A DNA stretch of 64,000 nt from Leisingera aquaemixtae (GTDB taxonomy: Bacteria; Pseudomonadota; Alphaproteobacteria; Rhodobacterales; Rhodobacteraceae), in assembly GCF_001458395.1 (NCBI RefSeq), contig NZ_CYSR01000010.1, positions 86,578 through 150,577 of the forward strand. Reading direction: 5' to 3'. Under the pieces are notes generated by a model. That model ran no database searches. It was not told where the DNA came from and saw only the letters and a program-made list of their open reading frames with translations. Positions 51,860 through 59,971 of this stretch are shown one piece after another. Within the stretch, counting starts at the first letter, position 1. The number at the start of each line of letters is the position of its first letter. The position numbers were made by a program, and so were the translations under genes.

Positions 51860-52714
51860 TCAGAAGTCGAGGCCCAGATCGAGGGTGCGCGCGGAATGGG
51901 TGAGCGCGCCGGAGGAGATGTAGTCGACCCCGGTTGCCGCGACTTCGGCAATGCGCTCCAGCCGCATGTTGCCGGAGGCCTCGGTCACCGCATGGCCGCT
52001 GGCCATCTCCACCGCCTTAGCGAGCGTGGGGGTGTCCATGTTGTCGAGCAGAACCACATCGGCGCCGCCGGTGGCGATGACCTCGGCCAGCTGGTCCAGC
52101 GTATCGACCTCAATCTCCACCTTCATCATATGGCTGACGCTGGCCTTGGCGGCGTCGAGCACGGCCTTGATCCCGCCCGCAGCGGCAATGTGGTTGTCCT
52201 TGATCAGGATCGCGTCCGACAGGCCGAAGCGGTGGTTATAGCCGCCGCCGTGCAGCACCGCCTGTTTCTCTGCGATGCGCAGGCCCGGTGTGGTCTTGCG
52301 GGTGCAGGTGATGCGGGTGGCGGTGCCCTTGGTTTGCGCGGCAAAGGACGCGGTCAGGGTGGCGATGCCGGTCAGCCGGCCGGCAAAGTTCAGCGCAACC
52401 CGCTCCCCCGACAGGATCGAGGCGGCGGAGCCTTCGATGGTCATCAAGGTGTCGCCCTTCTTGCAAAGGCTGCCGTCGGGCAGGAGGGTGTCCACCTTCA
52501 GCCCGGCATCGACCAGGTGAAAGGCGATGCGGGCGATTTGCATCCCAGAGACCACGCCGTCCTCGCGGGCGTTCAGCCGGGCGGCGTAGGTGGCAGAGGC
52601 CGGGATCACCGCGCGGGTGGTAATGTCGCCGTTCTGGCCCAGGTCTTCCATCAGGGCGGCGCGCACCATCGGTTCCAGGATCAGGTCGGGCAGGGTGGCG
52701 AAGTGGGTGCTCAT
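51860..52714 (-). CDS. nadC: nicotinate-nucleotide pyrophosphorylase (carboxylating)
   Basis: This 284-residue QPRTase starts MSTHFATLPDLILEPMVRAA. Landmarks are LMEDLGQNGDITTRAVIP, RVALNFAGRLTGIATLT, RITCTRKTTPGLRIAEKQAV, GGGYNHRFGLSDAILIKDNH and VDYISSGALTHSARTLDLGLD. It makes nicotinate mononucleotide from quinolinate. Its start overlaps the nadB stop by 4 bp, in operon nadA-nadB-nadC. Confidence 0.96.
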   Translation of the reverse strand: MSTHFATLPDLILEPMVRAALMEDLGQNGDITTRAVIPASATYAARLNAREDGVVSGMQIARIAFHLVDAGLKVDTLLPDGSLCKKGDTLMTIEGSAASILSGERVALNFAGRLTGIATLTASFAAQTKGTATRITCTRKTTPGLRIAEKQAVLHGGGYNHRFGLSDAILIKDNHIAAAGGIKAVLDAAKASVSHMMKVEIEVDTLDQLAEVIATGGADVVLLDNMDTPTLAKAVEMASGHAVTEASGNMRLERIAEVAATGVDYISSGALTHSARTLDLGLDF

Positions 52715-54267
52715 GTCAGTTCCTTCACGGCCTTGGCGCGGATGGCCAGGGCCTCATCCAGGGTGATGCGGGTGCGGTGGGCCTGCGCGGGGTCTGCCTT
52801 GGGGAAGTCGTCGCGGAAATGGCCGCCGCGGCTCTCTTCGCGCCTCAGCGCGGCGGCAGCGATCAGCGTGGCGGTGGCGCACATGTTGAGGAAGTTTTCG
52901 TCTGCCGCCTGTTCGGCCTCAAGCCGGGTGATGGCGGCCAGCGCCTGTTTCAGGCCGGCGCCAGTACGGCGCACCCCGGCGTGGGCGGTCATGGTCTGCC
53001 GCAGGGTTTCCAGCGCAGCCTGATCCATTTCCTGTCCGCCTTCCGGGCAACTGAGGCGGACGTCTTCTGCGTCTGGCGGGCTGTCCAAAGAGGCCATGTC
53101 CTGGGCCGCGTTGCGGGCATAGACCAGCGCCTCCAGCAAACCGTTGGAGGCGAGCCGGTTGGCGCCATGCAGGCCGGTGGAGGAGGCCTCGCCGCAGACC
53201 CAGAGGCGTTTCAGGCTGGTCCGGCCCTTCATGTCCGCCTCGACTCCGCCCATGTGGTAATGGGCGGCGACGGCAACGGGGATCGGCTCTTGCACCGGGT
53301 CGATGCCCGCACGGGCACAGGTTTCGGCCACTGTGGGGAAGCGGGTCAGCACCTCGGGTCCCAGCGCAGCGCGGGTGTCGAGCATCGGCCTGCGGCCAGC
53401 CTGGGTTTCGGCAAAGATGGCGCGCGCAACGATGTCGCGCGGTGCAAGCTCTGCATCCGGGTGCGCGGCCAGCATAAAGCGCTCGCCATTCGCATTGATT
53501 AGCACCGCGCCTTCGCCGCGCAGGGCCTCGGTGGCGAGCGGCGCCGGGTCCTCGCCGATGTCAAAGGCGGTGGGATGGAATTGCACGAATTCCGGATCGG
53601 CGATGCGGGCGCCGGCGCGCGCGGCAAAGCCGATCACCTGGCCGCGGATGCGGGGCGGGTTGGTGGTGTGGGCATAAAGCCCGCCGGAGCCGCCGCCCGC
53701 CAGCAGCACGCCGGGTGCCTTGATCAGCACCGGGGCGGAGGGCACGTCGGCGCGGGTGATCCAGATGCCGGTGACGCTGCTGCCCTCGGTTTCCAGCCGC
53801 ACGGCCTGGGTGTTTTCCAGAACCTGCACGGAGGGCGCCGCGCGGACTGCGGCAATCAGCGTCCGCATGATCTGATCGCCGGCCTGATCCCCCTTGACCC
53901 GCACCACGCGGGCGGCGGAATGGGCGGCTTCGCGGCTCATCACATAATTGCCTTCGGCGTCGCGGTCGAAGGGCGTGCCAAGCTCGGTCAGGTCGACGAT
54001 ATGCTCGCGGGCCACGCGGGTGACCATGGCGGCGACCTCTGGGTCGACGGTGCCTGCGCCGGCCTGCAGGGTATCTGCGGCGTGCGCCTCTGGCGTGTCA
54101 TGGCTGGCCATGGCCGCCGCGACGCCGCCCTGCGCCCAGGCCGAGCTTGCGCCTTCACCCAGGGGCTCGGGGGAGATCACCAGAACCGGCCTGGGGGCCA
54201 GTTCTAACGCAGCGTACAGCGCGCCAAGGCCTGCGCCGGCAATGACAATGCGGCCGGTTTCGACCAC
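52711..54267 (-). CDS. nadB: L-aspartate oxidase
   Basis: This 518-residue flavoprotein starts at a GTG (VETGRIVIAGAGLGALYAAL) 3 bp after the nadA stop. The FAD-binding GAGLGAL and the SSAWAQGGVAAAM segment are followed by RIRGQVIGFAARAGARIADPEFVQFHPTAF split by the reductase-type fold. AHYHMGGVEADMKGRTSLKRLWVCGEASSTGLHGANRLASNGLLE is spread over residues 325-375. It oxidises aspartate to iminoaspartate for quinolinate synthesis. The C-terminal helical domain is of normal length. Confidence 0.95.
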   Translation of the reverse strand: MVETGRIVIAGAGLGALYAALELAPRPVLVISPEPLGEGASSAWAQGGVAAAMASHDTPEAHAADTLQAGAGTVDPEVAAMVTRVAREHIVDLTELGTPFDRDAEGNYVMSREAAHSAARVVRVKGDQAGDQIMRTLIAAVRAAPSVQVLENTQAVRLETEGSSVTGIWITRADVPSAPVLIKAPGVLLAGGGSGGLYAHTTNPPRIRGQVIGFAARAGARIADPEFVQFHPTAFDIGEDPAPLATEALRGEGAVLINANGERFMLAAHPDAELAPRDIVARAIFAETQAGRRPMLDTRAALGPEVLTRFPTVAETCARAGIDPVQEPIPVAVAAHYHMGGVEADMKGRTSLKRLWVCGEASSTGLHGANRLASNGLLEALVYARNAAQDMASLDSPPDAEDVRLSCPEGGQEMDQAALETLRQTMTAHAGVRRTGAGLKQALAAITRLEAEQAADENFLNMCATATLIAAAALRREESRGGHFRDDFPKADPAQAHRTRITLDEALAIRAKAVKELT

Positions 54268-54270
54268 GGA

Positions 54271-55323
54271 TCAGATGCCCAGTTTCTGCGAAAGGTCGAT
54301 CATTCGCTGCACCGCGACACGGGCCTTTGCGGCCACTTCGGGGTCCACCTCGACCGGCTCGGTCATGGTGTGCAGCGACCACAGGACTTTCTCCAGCGTG
54401 ATCTTCTTCATGTAGGGGCACATGTTGCAGGGGCCGACGAATTCCACCTCAGGCAGCTGATCGGCGATGTTCGAGGCCATCGAGCATTCGGTGATCAGCA
54501 GGGCCTTTTCCGGCTTCTCCTCCGTCACGTATTTGACGATGCCGCTGGTGGAGCCGGAGAAGTCGGCCTCGGCCACCACATCGGGCGGGCACTCGGGATG
54601 CGCGATCAGCCGGGTGCCCGGGTTCCACTCGCGGAAGTCGCGCAGGTCCTTGGCGGTGTACTGCTCATGCACGATGCAGGAGCCCTCCCACCAGACGATG
54701 TTCTTTTGCGGGACCTGCTGGGCAATGTTCTGCGCCAGATACTGGTCCGGCGTCATGATGATGGTGTCTTCTTCCATTGCCGCAACGATCTGCGCGGCGT
54801 TGGAGGAGGTGCAGCAAATGTCCGACGCGGCTTTCACCTCAGCCGTGGTGTTCACATAGGTGACGACCGGCGCGCCCGGGTAGCGGCGGCGCATTTCCGC
54901 GACACCCTCGGCGGTGATGCTTTCGGCCAGCGAGCAGCCTGCCTCCATATCTGGGATCAGCACGGTTTTTTCCGGGCTCAGGATCTTGGAGGTTTCGGCC
55001 ATGAAATGAACGCCGCATTGAACGATCACGTCAGCCTCGACCCGGGTGGCCTCAATCGCCAGCTGCAGGCTGTCGCCGACAAAGTCCGAGATGCCATGAT
55101 AGATTTCCGGCGTCATGTAGTTATGCGCCAGAATCACCGCGTTGCGCTGCTTCTTCAGCTCCAGAATCGCCGCCACATAAGGCGCATGGGCGGCCCATTC
55201 GATGGGGTTCACCACGCGGTTCATACGGGCGTAGATGTCTGCCATCTGTTCGGCCAGGGCCGGGTTAGGGGCCAGATCATAGTGGGCGGCGAGCTGATCC
55301 CGCATGGATTGCAGGTCGAACAT
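54271..55323 (-). CDS. nadA: quinolinate synthase A
   Basis: This 350-residue 4Fe-4S enzyme starts MFDLQSMRDQLAAHYDLAPN. It has AHNYMTPEIYHGISDFVGDS and three likely cluster ligands: Cys103 (VQCGVHFMAE), Cys216 (EGSCIVHE) and Cys302 (NMCPYMKK), matching the three cysteines of E. coli NadA. It condenses iminoaspartate with dihydroxyacetone phosphate to quinolinate. First gene of nadABC. A dyad TTCACG-N23-CGTGAA (55373-55407) lies 50 bp upstream and may belong to its promoter. Confidence 0.96.
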   Translation of the reverse strand: MFDLQSMRDQLAAHYDLAPNPALAEQMADIYARMNRVVNPIEWAAHAPYVAAILELKKQRNAVILAHNYMTPEIYHGISDFVGDSLQLAIEATRVEADVIVQCGVHFMAETSKILSPEKTVLIPDMEAGCSLAESITAEGVAEMRRRYPGAPVVTYVNTTAEVKAASDICCTSSNAAQIVAAMEEDTIIMTPDQYLAQNIAQQVPQKNIVWWEGSCIVHEQYTAKDLRDFREWNPGTRLIAHPECPPDVVAEADFSGSTSGIVKYVTEEKPEKALLITECSMASNIADQLPEVEFVGPCNMCPYMKKITLEKVLWSLHTMTEPVEVDPEVAAKARVAVQRMIDLSQKLGI

Positions 55324-55661
55324 GGCGTTTCCTCAAGGTTGCGTCCAGGGTGACACTTTGGGCGGGGGTTGTTTCACGTTCAAAACGCGCACGCAAGCGC
55401 GCGTGAAGGGATTTGCGGCCAAATGCGGTGATTTGGCGCTAACAGGCGGCATGGGCCGGGGCGCCCGTGCCGGATAAACCCGCTGCAGCCGGGATCCAGT
55501 GCTAAGCCTTTGACTGACAGGAGTGATATGGTGGTAAAAATTGCCTTTTTCCAGAGGTCTGACGTTTTTGGCTGTTCCGATGCCTCCTCCTGTGATTTTG
55601 AAATCTGCCAGAGGGTGTTAGACCCGGTCTGACCAGGCTGATGCGGAGTTGAGCGAGCGGG
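55324..55661. other. nadA - tupB divergent intergenic region
   Basis: This 338-bp stretch holds, near nadA, the nested inverted repeat 55373-55407 (TTCACG/CGTGAA outside, ACGCGC/GCGCGT at 55385-55404 inside). Near tupB it holds a possible 34-codon ORF (55528-55632), which is listed separately. Apart from these I see nothing recognisable. Confidence 0.55.
55528..55632 (+). CDS. possible 34-residue leader peptide upstream of tupB
   Basis: A short frame starts at an ATG with GACAGGAGTGAT directly before, a much better ribosome-binding site than tupB itself has. It encodes 34 residues, starting MVVKIAFFQRSDVFG and containing three cysteines in GCSDASSCDFEIC. It ends 29 bp before tupB. It is not recognised. 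It could be a regulatory leader or a small protein, or it could be chance; the strong Shine-Dalgarno and position make it worth noting. Confidence 0.35.
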   Translation: MVVKIAFFQRSDVFGCSDASSCDFEICQRVLDPV

Positions 55662-56366
55662 ATGACGGATCTGTGGGCAGGACTGTGCCAGGCGTTTTGG
55701 CTGCTGGTGACGCTGGACGCGGATCTGGTGGAAATCACCCTGCGCTCCCTGCGGGTGACGCTGACCGCGCTGGCCATCGCCTGTGCCATCGCGCTGCCGC
55801 TGGCGGCCTTTCTGGCGGTGCGCCGGTTCCGGCTGAGGCGTGCCACGATTGCGGTGCTGAACGCGCTGATGGGGCTGCCGCCGGTGGTGGTGGGGCTTGT
55901 GGTCTATGTGTTCCTGTCCCGCGCCGGGCCGTTCGGTGTCTTTGGTTTGCTGTTCACCCCCACGGCGATGATCATCGCGCAGGTGATCATCGTGGTGCCG
56001 CTGGTGGCCTCGGTCGCGCATCAGTCCTTGCGGGAGCTTTGGAGCGATTACCACGATCTTCTGATCTCGATGAACGCGACTCAGTTCCAGCGCATCCAGG
56101 CGCTGCTGTGGGATGGCCGCCGCGCCTTGCTGACTGCGGCGCTGGCGGGGTTTGGCCGCGCGATCGGCGAGGTCGGGGCAATCATGGTGGTGGGCGGAAA
56201 TATCGACCATGCCACCCGGGTGCTGACCACGGCGATTGCCCTGGAGACCGGCAAGGGGGAATTCGCCATGGCGCTGGGGCTTGGGTTTGTGCTGATTGCG
56301 CTGGCGATTGCGGTCAACCTGGCGATCCACTGGCTGGGCCGCACCGAAAGCGAGGGGCGCTGGTGA
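55662..56366 (+). CDS. tupB: tungstate ABC transporter permease
   Basis: This 234-residue membrane protein starts MTDLWAGLCQAFWLLVTLDA. About five helices and the permease EAA loop GFGRAIGEVGAIMVVGGNID fit the molybdate/tungstate permease family. The pattern LPPVVVGLVVYVFLSRAGPFG is that of TupB rather than ModB. It moves tungstate into the cytoplasm with TupA and TupC. Its stop overlaps the tupC start. Confidence 0.9.
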   Translation: MTDLWAGLCQAFWLLVTLDADLVEITLRSLRVTLTALAIACAIALPLAAFLAVRRFRLRRATIAVLNALMGLPPVVVGLVVYVFLSRAGPFGVFGLLFTPTAMIIAQVIIVVPLVASVAHQSLRELWSDYHDLLISMNATQFQRIQALLWDGRRALLTAALAGFGRAIGEVGAIMVVGGNIDHATRVLTTAIALETGKGEFAMALGLGFVLIALAIAVNLAIHWLGRTESEGRW

Positions 56367-57076
56367 TGCAGATGTTTCCGCTGGTGGCCCAAGGCGCCCA
56401 GGTGCGCCGCCGCGGCAAAGTGCTGGTCGGACCGGTTGACCTGACGCTTGGCGGGCGGGGAACATCCATTGTCATTGGCCCTAACGGGGCGGGCAAGACC
56501 ACGCTTCTGAAGATGCTGCATGGCATTGTGCGGATGAACGGCGGCAGCCTGGACTGGGCCTGCCCGCTGGAAGAGGCGCAGAAGCGGCAGGCGTTTGTGT
56601 TTCAGACCCCGGTCATGATGCGCCGCACGGTGATCGACAACATCGCCTATCCCTTGCGGCTGGCCGGCATGAGCCGCCGTGAGGCGCGCGCGCGGGCAGC
56701 GGACTGGGCAGGCCGTGTCGGCCTTGGGGAGATCCTGCAGCGCCAGGCCACCATGCTGTCGGGCGGCGAGCGGCAGAAGCTCGCCCTGGCCCGCGCCCTG
56801 GTGCGCGAGCCGGAGGTTCTGTTCCTGGATGAACCCTGCGCCGCCCTGGACGGCCGCGCCACCCGCGAGATCGAAGAGATCCTGGCCCATGCCTCTGACA
56901 GCGGCACACGGCTGATCATGTCCACCCACAACATGGGGCAGGCGCGGCGGCTGGCGGATGAGGTGATCTTTGTCCTGGGCGGCCGCATTCACGAATTCAG
57001 CCCGGCGGAGGCATTTTTTGCCGGGCCGCAAACGCCGCAGGGGCGTGCTTTTCTGAACGGAGATATTGTCGAATGA
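56366..57076 (+). CDS. tupC: tungstate ABC transporter ATP-binding protein
   Basis: This 236-residue ATPase starts MQMFPLVAQGAQVRRRGKVL, one base overlapping the tupB stop. Walker A is GPNGAGKTTLLKML, the Q-loop is in AFVFQTPVMMRRTV, the signature is LSGGERQKLALARAL, Walker B is LFLDEPCAALD, and the H-loop is IMSTHNMGQ. There is no C-terminal TOBE domain of the ModC kind. It powers tungstate uptake and overlaps the tupA start by 4 bp. Confidence 0.92.
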   Translation: MQMFPLVAQGAQVRRRGKVLVGPVDLTLGGRGTSIVIGPNGAGKTTLLKMLHGIVRMNGGSLDWACPLEEAQKRQAFVFQTPVMMRRTVIDNIAYPLRLAGMSRREARARAADWAGRVGLGEILQRQATMLSGGERQKLALARALVREPEVLFLDEPCAALDGRATREIEEILAHASDSGTRLIMSTHNMGQARRLADEVIFVLGGRIHEFSPAEAFFAGPQTPQGRAFLNGDIVE

Positions 57077-57876
57077 AACGTCTGATTACTGGTGCCTTTG
57101 CATCCCTGGTCTTCGCCACCGCAGCGCTGGCGGAAGAAATGAAGATGGCGGTGACCACCTCGTTCCACAATTCCGGGCTGGCAGAGATCCTGTTGCCGGA
57201 GATCAAGAAAGATCTGGGCCTGGATGTGCAGTTGCTGGTGGTTGGCACCGGCCAGGCGATCCGGCTGGGCGAGGCAGGCGACGTGGACGCGATCCTGGTG
57301 CATTCCAAGAAGGCCGAGGAGGCGTTCCTGGCGGGCGGCAACGGCACCCATCGGCGCGAGATCATGTACAATGACTTTGTCCTCATCGGTCCCAAGGGCG
57401 ATGGGGCCGGCGCGGCCGGCGCAGAGAACGCGGCGGCCGCGCTGCGGAAGATTGCCGGGGCAGAGGCCAATTTCGTCAGCCGCGGCGATGACAGCGGTAC
57501 CCACAAGAAAGAACTGGCGCTGTGGCAGGCTGCCGGGCTGGAGCCCGATGGGTTTGGCGTGTGGTACCGGGCGGTTGGCGCGGGCATGGGGGCTGCGCTG
57601 AACACGGCAGCGGGCATGGATGCTTATATCATGTCGGACCGCGCCAGTTGGCTGAACTTTGGCAACAAGGCCGGGCTGGCGCTGCTGTTTGCCGGGGATC
57701 CGGTGCTGTTCAACCAGTACGCCTATATCCCGGTAAACCCGGAAAAGCACGGCCATGTGAAGAACGGTCTGGCGATGGAGCTGGAGGGCTGGCTGGTCTC
57801 TGACAAGGCGAAGGACCTTATCAACGGCTACCAGATCAACGGTGAGACGCTGTTTGTCTTCAACGCAGAGCAGTAA
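57073..57876 (+). CDS. tupA: tungstate-binding periplasmic protein
   Basis: This 267-residue substrate-binding protein has a signal peptide (MKRLITGAFASLVFATAALA). The mature start KMAVTTSFHNSGLAEILLPE corresponds to the TTTS-type oxyanion motif of TupA (here VTTSFHNSG). RGDDSGTHKKELALW and YIMSDRASWLNFGNKAGL complete the family pattern. It binds tungstate (possibly also molybdate) and delivers it to TupBC. Its order after the permease and ATPase genes is unusual; tupA often comes first. Confidence 0.9.
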   Translation: MKRLITGAFASLVFATAALAEEMKMAVTTSFHNSGLAEILLPEIKKDLGLDVQLLVVGTGQAIRLGEAGDVDAILVHSKKAEEAFLAGGNGTHRREIMYNDFVLIGPKGDGAGAAGAENAAAALRKIAGAEANFVSRGDDSGTHKKELALWQAAGLEPDGFGVWYRAVGAGMGAALNTAAGMDAYIMSDRASWLNFGNKAGLALLFAGDPVLFNQYAYIPVNPEKHGHVKNGLAMELEGWLVSDKAKDLINGYQINGETLFVFNAEQ

Positions 57877-58027
57877 CGCGCCGGAGGAACTCCCGCCTAT
57901 TCAAGGCATCACAGATGCCCTGAATGGTTGGGCAAAGCACCACGCTGCGCGCGGTGCGGTCCCGTGCGGTACAGAGCTTTAGGGAATTAAGCTGTCTGAG
58001 AAGCGCTGTGCCAGCTGTGATGTGCCA

Positions 58028-58048
58028 CCGCGCTGCGCGCCAGCGCGG
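58028..58048. terminator. hairpin between tupA and phnF (convergent)
   Basis: CCGCGCTG and CAGCGCGG pair over a CGCGC loop (58028-58035 with 58041-58048). It lies in the 233-bp gap between convergent tupA and phnF. No T-tract; the rest of the gap shows nothing I can name. Confidence 0.4.
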
Positions 58049-58109
58049 CGCTGCGCCCAACTGTGAGGTGCAATTTCAATTGCGCCGGAGCAGGCGGGAG
58101 CGGTCCGCT

Positions 58110-58823
58110 TCAGGTTTCACCGCCCACCGTCAGTGTCACACGGTCGCCGGCAAACCAGGTGCGGCCGAACTCGATCGGCGTGCCCGTTGTGTCCACGCTG
58201 ACCGATGTCGTGCGCAGGATCGGGGCGCCTTCGCTGATCTGCAGGTGCAGCGCCTGGGTGGCGGTGGCGAGCTTGGCGGCGATGCGGGTTTCGCGGCGGG
58301 TGTAGTCCTCGACCCCGCAGCGTTTCAGAGCCTTGGTGATCGAGCTTTCCTCCTCCAGCGCCTCGCGCAGCCCTGGCAGCAGCCCGGCCGGAAACACGGC
58401 TTGCGCCAGGGCGATGGGCTGGCCGTCGGCCAGCGACAGCCCGTCGTAAACCAGCACCGGGTCGCCCGCCGTCAGCCGCAACGCCTCAGCCTCGCGCAGC
58501 CCGGCGGCGCGGGTTTCCAGCGTCAGCAGTTTCTTCCCCGGGGTCCGTCCCTCGCGCGCAAGATTCTGGTGGAAACGGACGCGCTTGCCAATGGGATAGT
58601 CTGTTGGCTTGGCGGCCACGAACACCCCTGCGCCGCGGCGGGAATGCACCAGGCCCTGCGCCGCCATGTCCGCCAGCGCCCGGCGCACGGTGTGGCGGTT
58701 GACCCCGAACCGGGCTGACAGCTGCGCCTCGGCCGGGAGCTTGCCGCCGGTCTCATACCTGCCCTGGGCAATGTCGTCTGTCAGGGCGATGGCGATGGAT
58801 TTCCAAACCGGGGTGCGGGCCAT
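58110..58823 (-). CDS. phnF: phosphonate metabolism regulator PhnF (GntR/HutC family)
   Basis: This 237-residue regulator starts MARTPVWKSIAIALTDDIAQ. The GntR winged HTH is GGKLPAEAQLSARFGVNRHTVRRALADMAAQGLV, split over residues 25-60. A UTRA domain (HutC type) follows, with RRETRIAAKLATATQALHL and PIEFGRTWFAGDRVTLTV at the end. It is divergent from phnG with 107 bp between, where the operator-like TTGTCTA/TAGACAA site lies. It should repress the C-P lyase genes, alongside the usual phosphate-starvation control by PhoB. Confidence 0.92.
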   Translation of the reverse strand: MARTPVWKSIAIALTDDIAQGRYETGGKLPAEAQLSARFGVNRHTVRRALADMAAQGLVHSRRGAGVFVAAKPTDYPIGKRVRFHQNLAREGRTPGKKLLTLETRAAGLREAEALRLTAGDPVLVYDGLSLADGQPIALAQAVFPAGLLPGLREALEEESSITKALKRCGVEDYTRRETRIAAKLATATQALHLQISEGAPILRTTSVSVDTTGTPIEFGRTWFAGDRVTLTVGGET

Positions 58824-58879
58824 GTCATGGAACTTTCACAAGTCTTGGATTGCGCCTGCCGGGGCGACTCGGGTAACAT

Positions 58880-58908
58880 TTGTCTAGTTGTATAGCTGAT
58901 GTAGACAA
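58880..58908. promoter_or_regulatory. putative PhnF operator
   Basis: TTGTCTA (58880-58886) and TAGACAA (58902-58908) form a perfect dyad over 15 nt. A second copy of the left half-site, TTGTATA (58888-58894), lies inside. The site is in the phnF-phnG divergent region and is locally AT-rich. Confidence 0.72.
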
Positions 58909-58930
58909 CCCGGCCAAGAGGCATAGACAG

Positions 58931-59383
58931 ATGAAAACCACTTTTTCCGCAGCGGACCGCAAAGGCTGGATGAGCCTGCTGGCCACTGCTGACGAGGCCC
59001 GGCTGACTGAGCTGTGGCAGGGCTGCGGGATTGATCCCGTTTGTGAATGGCTGCGTCCGCCCGAGGCTGGCGGGGTCATGGTGCGGGGCCGCATGGGCGG
59101 GACCGGCGCGCCCTTCAATCTGGGGGAAATGACGGTTACCCGCTGTGCGGTGTCGCTGGACGACGGTACCGTCGGTCACGGCTATGTGCAGGGGCGCAGC
59201 AAGGCCAAGGCGGCAATGGCCGCCAAGATTGATGCGCTGATGCAGACCGGGGCCGCGGCGGGTGTGCGCAAGGCAGTGCTGGAGCCGCTGGCCGAAGAGC
59301 GGCAGGCGAAAACGAGCGCCCGAGCCGCCAAGGCGGCGGCGACCAAGGTCGAGTTTTTTACCATGGTGCGGGGAGAAGACTGA
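58931..59383 (+). CDS. phnG: C-P lyase subunit PhnG
   Basis: This 150-residue protein starts MKTTFSAADRKGWMSLLATA; the frame to the left of 58931 crosses the operator. PhnG landmarks are RPPEAGGVMVRGRMGGTGAPFNLGEMTVTRCAV, spread over 40-75, and HGYVQGRSKAKAAMAAKIDALMQ. It is a subunit of the PhnGHIJ core complex that attaches phosphonates to the C1' of ATP ribose and cleaves the C-P bond. Its stop overlaps the phnH start (TGATG). Confidence 0.95.
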   Translation: MKTTFSAADRKGWMSLLATADEARLTELWQGCGIDPVCEWLRPPEAGGVMVRGRMGGTGAPFNLGEMTVTRCAVSLDDGTVGHGYVQGRSKAKAAMAAKIDALMQTGAAAGVRKAVLEPLAEERQAKTSARAAKAAATKVEFFTMVRGED

Positions 59384-59967
59384 TGAGCCTGGAAACCCCG
59401 AATGCCGTTTATGCGGGCGGCTTCAGCAACCCCCCGGTGGCTGCGGCACATGCCTTCCGCGCCGCGATGAACGCCATGGCCCGGCCCGGCGAGGTCCAGG
59501 ACATCACCGGAGCGGCACCGCCGGACGGGATCTCAGTCGCGGCGGGCAGCCTGCTGCTGACGCTGTGCGATCCGGAAACCGGTGTTTATCTGGCGCCGGG
59601 CACGGACAGCGGTGCCTTGCGCGGCTGGCTGGCGTTCCACACCGGCGCGCCGGTTGTCCCGGCGGAGCAGGCGGATTTCGCGCTTGGCAGCTGGGAGGCG
59701 CTGATGCCGCTGGACCGCTTCCGCATCGGCACCCCGGAATACCCTGACCGCTCGGCCACTCTGATTGTCGATACGCCCGGTTACTATGGCACCAATGCGG
59801 TGCTGAGCGGACCTGGCATCAAGGAAACCGCCCGGATGCAGCTGCCGGAACTAACTGCGTTCCAGAACAATGCCGCTCTCTACCCGCTGGGAGTGGACTT
59901 CTTCTTCACCTCGGGGTCGCTGGTGGCTGCGCTGCCGCGGTCCACCGGCATCACCAGGGAGGCCTGA
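59383..59967 (+). CDS. phnH: C-P lyase subunit PhnH
   Basis: This 194-residue protein starts MSLETPNAVYAGGFSNPPVA. PhnH motifs are AAHAFRAAMNAMARPGEVQDI, FALGSWEALMPLDRFRIGTPE and YPLGVDFFFTSGSLVAALPR. It is a structural subunit of the PhnGHIJ complex. It follows phnG with a one-base overlap and precedes phnI by 4 bp. Confidence 0.95.
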   Translation: MSLETPNAVYAGGFSNPPVAAAHAFRAAMNAMARPGEVQDITGAAPPDGISVAAGSLLLTLCDPETGVYLAPGTDSGALRGWLAFHTGAPVVPAEQADFALGSWEALMPLDRFRIGTPEYPDRSATLIVDTPGYYGTNAVLSGPGIKETARMQLPELTAFQNNAALYPLGVDFFFTSGSLVAALPRSTGITREA

Positions 59968-59971
59968 GCCC

